Translations under genes and position numbers: made by a program
Shown: positions 15,005-17,564 of the stretch, one piece after another
Position numbering within the stretch: position 1 is the first letter of the stretch
How the letters are laid out: each line of letters starts with the position of its first letter
The notes under the pieces: model-generated
The model's database searches: none
Told to the model about the DNA's origin: nothing
What the model saw: the letters and a program-made list of their open reading frames with translations, nothing else
Source of the DNA: Alphaproteobacteria bacterium
GTDB lineage: Bacteria; Pseudomonadota; Alphaproteobacteria; Rhizobiales; Devosiaceae
Reading direction: 5' to 3'
DNA: 17,564 nt
Assembly (NCBI GenBank): GCA_024279575.1
Contig: JAJRRJ010000229.1
Location: 1 to 17,564, forward strand

Positions 15005-16819
15005 ATGAAAACAAAAAATTGTATCAGCGCGGTCACACGCACTATCATTGCCAGAAGTAAAACAACCCGCAGCTCTTATCTTGAGCGTATGGAAAACCAG
15101 CTGGAAAAGGGGGTTCAGCGCGGGATACTCAGTTGCGGCAATCTTGCCCACGGGTTTGCGGCCTGTAATCCGGCTGACAAAGCTTTGCTTGCCGGGGATA
15201 GCGCTCTAAATCTGGCAATTATCACTTCTTATAATGATATGCTGTCCGCCCATCAGCCCTATGAGACCTACCCCCAAATCATAAAACAGGCCGCCCGCTC
15301 GGTGCGTGCAACCGCTCAGGTTGCCGGGGGAGTGCCCGCCATGTGTGACGGTGTAACTCAGGGGCAGGATGGCATGGACCTGTCTTTGTTTTCCCGCGAT
15401 GTTATCGCGATGGCAACGGCAATTGCCTTGTCTCACAACATGTTTGATGCTGGGGTTTACCTTGGGATTTGTGACAAAATCATACCCGGCATGTTGATCG
15501 GCGCCCTTTCCTTTGGGCATTTGCCGGCAGTATTTGTGCCTGCCGGACCGATGTCTTCAGGCCTGCCTAATGATGAAAAGGCCCGGATACGCCAATTGTT
15601 CATGGAAGGGAAAGTCGGGCGGGTTGAGCTTTTGGAGGCGGAGGCCAAATCTTATCACGCTGCTGGCACCTGCACATTTTATGGCACGGCCAATTCCAAT
15701 CAGATGTTGATGGAAATCATGGGCCTGCAATTACCCGGCAGTAGCTTTGTGGCCCCTGGCACCCCGTTGCGTGATGCGCTCACGACCAGGGCCGCAACTC
15801 AAGCACTGTCCCTGAATGCCAGCTCAAGTACCTATACGCCCGCAGGCCGGATTGTGAGTGAAAAAACCATCGTCAACGCGCTTGTCGGGCTTTTAGCCAC
15901 GGGCGGTTCCACCAACCACACTTTGCACCTGATTGCCATTGCGGCGGCGGCGGGCATTAAAATCACTTGGGATGACATGTCTGAATTGTCCCAAAGCGTT
16001 CCCCTGATAACTCGTATTTATCCAAATGGCATAGCCGACGTGAACCATTTTCACGCTGCCGGGGGAATGGGTTTTTTGATCAGGGAATTGCTTGAGGGTG
16101 GCTTTTTGCATGAGGATGTTAAAACGATTACCGGGGAGGGGCTGGCTTCCTATGCGGTTGAAACCCGCCTGATTGAGGACAAAGTGGCTTTCCTTCCAGC
16201 CCCTAAAGTCTCAGCCCTGCCAAAGGTTCTGACTGGTGTGAAAACGCCGTTTGAAACTGATGGCGGGCTAAAGGTGCTGAACGGCAATTTAGGAAAATCA
16301 GTCATCAAGGTATCAGCTGTTAAACCTGAGCATCGGATCATTGAGGCACCAGCACGTGTTTTTCACGCCCAGTCAGAACTTATGGATGCTTTTAAGAACA
16401 ATGAATTGAAAGGCGACATGATTGCGGTGGTACGCTTTTGCGGCCCAAAGGCAATTGGCATGCCCGAATTGCATAAATTGACCCCCCTTTTAGGTATATT
16501 ACAGGATCGCGGGCTTAGGGTTGCTCTGGTGACTGATGGGCGCATGTCAGGCGCATCGGGAAAAGTGCCAGCAGCAATCCATGTTACCCCTGAAGCCATT
16601 GATGGGGGAGCAATTGCTAAAATAATTGATGGTGACTTGCTTAAACTTGACGCTGAGGCAGGCACATTGAGCTATCTGGGTGATGAAACAAAGTTCAATT
16701 CAAGAAACCCCGCAGAGCAGGATTTGAAGGATCAACATAGTGGAATGGGGCGCGAATTGTTTGGGGGATTTCGCCAGCTTGTCGGATTGGCGCAAGATGG
16801 TGCCAGTATTTTTGATTGA
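15005..16819 (+). CDS. edd: Phosphogluconate dehydratase
   Basis: Edd dehydrates 6-phosphogluconate to 2-keto-3-deoxy-6-phosphogluconate, the defining step of the Entner-Doudoroff pathway. The 604-residue product belongs to the IlvD/Edd iron-sulfur dehydratase family. Landmarks are LSCGNLAHGFAAC at 42-54, GGVPAMCDGVTQG at 108-120, the signature GICDKIIPG at 154-162, HAAGTCTFYGTANSN at 218-232, and the C-terminal TDGRMSGASGKVP motif. Cysteines 114, 156 and 223 are candidates for cluster binding. Length matches the family (about 600). AGGAA at 14989-14993 precedes the ATG. No eda aldolase follows, so KDPG cleavage must be encoded elsewhere. The gap upstream holds only a weak 5-bp hairpin (GACAC-TTAT-GTGTC at 14967-14980). 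Confidence 0.97.
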   Translation: MKTKNCISAVTRTIIARSKTTRSSYLERMENQLEKGVQRGILSCGNLAHGFAACNPADKALLAGDSALNLAIITSYNDMLSAHQPYETYPQIIKQAARSVRATAQVAGGVPAMCDGVTQGQDGMDLSLFSRDVIAMATAIALSHNMFDAGVYLGICDKIIPGMLIGALSFGHLPAVFVPAGPMSSGLPNDEKARIRQLFMEGKVGRVELLEAEAKSYHAAGTCTFYGTANSNQMLMEIMGLQLPGSSFVAPGTPLRDALTTRAATQALSLNASSSTYTPAGRIVSEKTIVNALVGLLATGGSTNHTLHLIAIAAAAGIKITWDDMSELSQSVPLITRIYPNGIADVNHFHAAGGMGFLIRELLEGGFLHEDVKTITGEGLASYAVETRLIEDKVAFLPAPKVSALPKVLTGVKTPFETDGGLKVLNGNLGKSVIKVSAVKPEHRIIEAPARVFHAQSELMDAFKNNELKGDMIAVVRFCGPKAIGMPELHKLTPLLGILQDRGLRVALVTDGRMSGASGKVPAAIHVTPEAIDGGAIAKIIDGDLLKLDAEAGTLSYLGDETKFNSRNPAEQDLKDQHSGMGRELFGGFRQLVGLAQDGASIFD

Positions 16820-16876
16820 TTGAAAAACTGAAACCTATGCGCCAAAAAATGTAATTGTATCAATAATCTGGACACT

Positions 16877-16905
16877 TTGATATTCTATTTAAACTGGCAT
16901 ATTGA
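16877..16905 (+). promoter_or_regulatory. Possible promoter for the lipoprotein gene
   Basis: TTGATA (16877-16882) and TATTGA (16900-16905) are separated by 17 bp in the AT-rich 122-bp gap after edd. The -35 is a fair match to the sigma-70-type consensus and the -10 is weak. No terminator for edd is visible upstream, so read-through from edd is also possible. Confidence 0.25.
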
Positions 16906-16941
16906 TTTGGATATTTCCGAATTGAGCTGGTAAGAGGGTGA

Positions 16942-17541
16942 ATGTTGAGAAATTTGAGAGTATTTTCAAACATCGGGGTAATGGTGTGCGCACTTCTGTT
17001 TTTGGGTGCCTGTTCGGGGCTGAATCTTGGCACTGTAAGCAAATTACAAAGTGTTGATGTTCTCAAGGATGATATTGCCCAGATGCGGTTTGCTATCGAT
17101 GCTCCCCTGTCAGTGCTGCCCCAGGATGGGGGTATTCAGTTTAAGCTTGATGCCACTACCACCGAACTGGGCGAGCGTCATATTGTTGCTGTACTACAGC
17201 GTGGGGAAGACATTTTGTCCTTTCCCGGCCTTAAACCTCCGGCCAACAAGCGCACTTATCATCTGTTTGCAGTTTCGCTTCAAGATCAGGAAAAAATTCG
17301 AGACTTTCAGGCATGGATCAGAAATTTGACGGCTAACAACGATAATGTTGGTGGTGAATTGAGCATGCAAATGGAAATGCAATTCTGTCGCGTGGGAGAT
17401 ATTGATATCAGTGATATGCGTGTGAGTGTACACGTTTCAATCCCCGGTCAGCAGGACCTTAGCCCGCTTCTCTCAAACATAAAGCTTTCCGATATTGGGG
17501 ATATGTCTGGCAATCTGCCATACTGTGTGCAAACGCAATAA
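16942..17541 (+). CDS. Putative lipoprotein of unknown function
   Basis: A 199-residue protein with a lipoprotein signal peptide: basic N-terminus (MLRNLRVF), hydrophobic core of about residues 11-21 and a lipobox LGAC with the modified cysteine at 24, followed by Ser-Gly. It is therefore expected to be exported and lipid-anchored; Ser at +2 does not specify inner-membrane retention by the enterobacterial rule. The mature part has alternating hydrophobic residues suggesting beta-strands, and two further cysteines (149 and 195) that could form a disulfide in the periplasm. I do not recognise a named domain. ATG 16942 is preceded by AGAGGG (16933-16938). It follows edd on the same strand by 122 bp and no functional link to sugar catabolism is evident. 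Confidence 0.75.
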   Translation: MLRNLRVFSNIGVMVCALLFLGACSGLNLGTVSKLQSVDVLKDDIAQMRFAIDAPLSVLPQDGGIQFKLDATTTELGERHIVAVLQRGEDILSFPGLKPPANKRTYHLFAVSLQDQEKIRDFQAWIRNLTANNDNVGGELSMQMEMQFCRVGDIDISDMRVSVHVSIPGQQDLSPLLSNIKLSDIGDMSGNLPYCVQTQ

Positions 17542-17564
17542 AATTGCGCAATAACAGTAAGGCA

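Noticed and set aside
1..17564. Signs of a mobile element or defence island
   Set aside because: No transposase, integrase, recombinase, nuclease or terminal repeats are visible; all substantial genes belong to core metabolism apart from one lipoprotein.

Overview
The window is chromosomal DNA of moderate G+C. Protein style (CobH/CobL/CobM and the zwf-pgl-edd order) points to an alphaproteobacterium; I cannot fix the order or genus from sequence alone. It holds two well-defined metabolic regions and the start of a third. Nearly all of it is protein-coding. I see no rRNA, tRNA, CRISPR array, insertion sequence, phage gene or toxin-antitoxin pair.

Region 1 (1-11536) is a near-complete corrin-ring cluster for vitamin B12. 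A plus-strand block runs from the tail of a His/Asp-rich protein, probably the cobaltochelatase CbiX, through CbiC/CobH, the CbiE-CbiT fusion (CobL), CbiL/CobI, a CbiG-CbiH(CobJ) fusion and CbiF/CobM. A minus-strand pair, cbiD and cbiJ/cobK, meets it tail to tail with a 76-bp overlap. Divergent from cbiD, a second plus block carries cbiA/cobB, cbiP/cobQ and cbiB/cobD. cobU/cobP on the minus strand overlaps the end of cbiB by 21 bp. CbiD and CbiG are present and no CobG- or CobF-like protein is seen, so the cluster looks like the early-cobalt, oxygen-independent route even though the protein style is proteobacterial. Adenosyltransferase, CobS, CobT and the early uroporphyrinogen methylase are not in the window. 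cbiJ/cobK is broken by an apparent -1 frameshift near 5902-5907, the only lesion seen in an otherwise intact set.

Region 2 (11537-16819) is an Entner-Doudoroff / glucose-6-phosphate operon: a BadF/BadG-type sugar kinase, zwf, pgl and edd, all plus strand. The kinase sits where a glucokinase would be expected, and eda is not present. The 193 bp between cobU and the kinase carry two dyad-symmetric elements that may be operators.

Region 3 (16820-17564) holds one short lipoprotein gene of unknown function.

This is mostly ordinary core metabolism. I found no evidence of a new defence, mobile or RNA system. The points worth checking are the broken cbiJ, the anaerobic-type pathway layout, the His-Asp repeat tail, the kinase placement and the cobU/kinase intergenic dyads.
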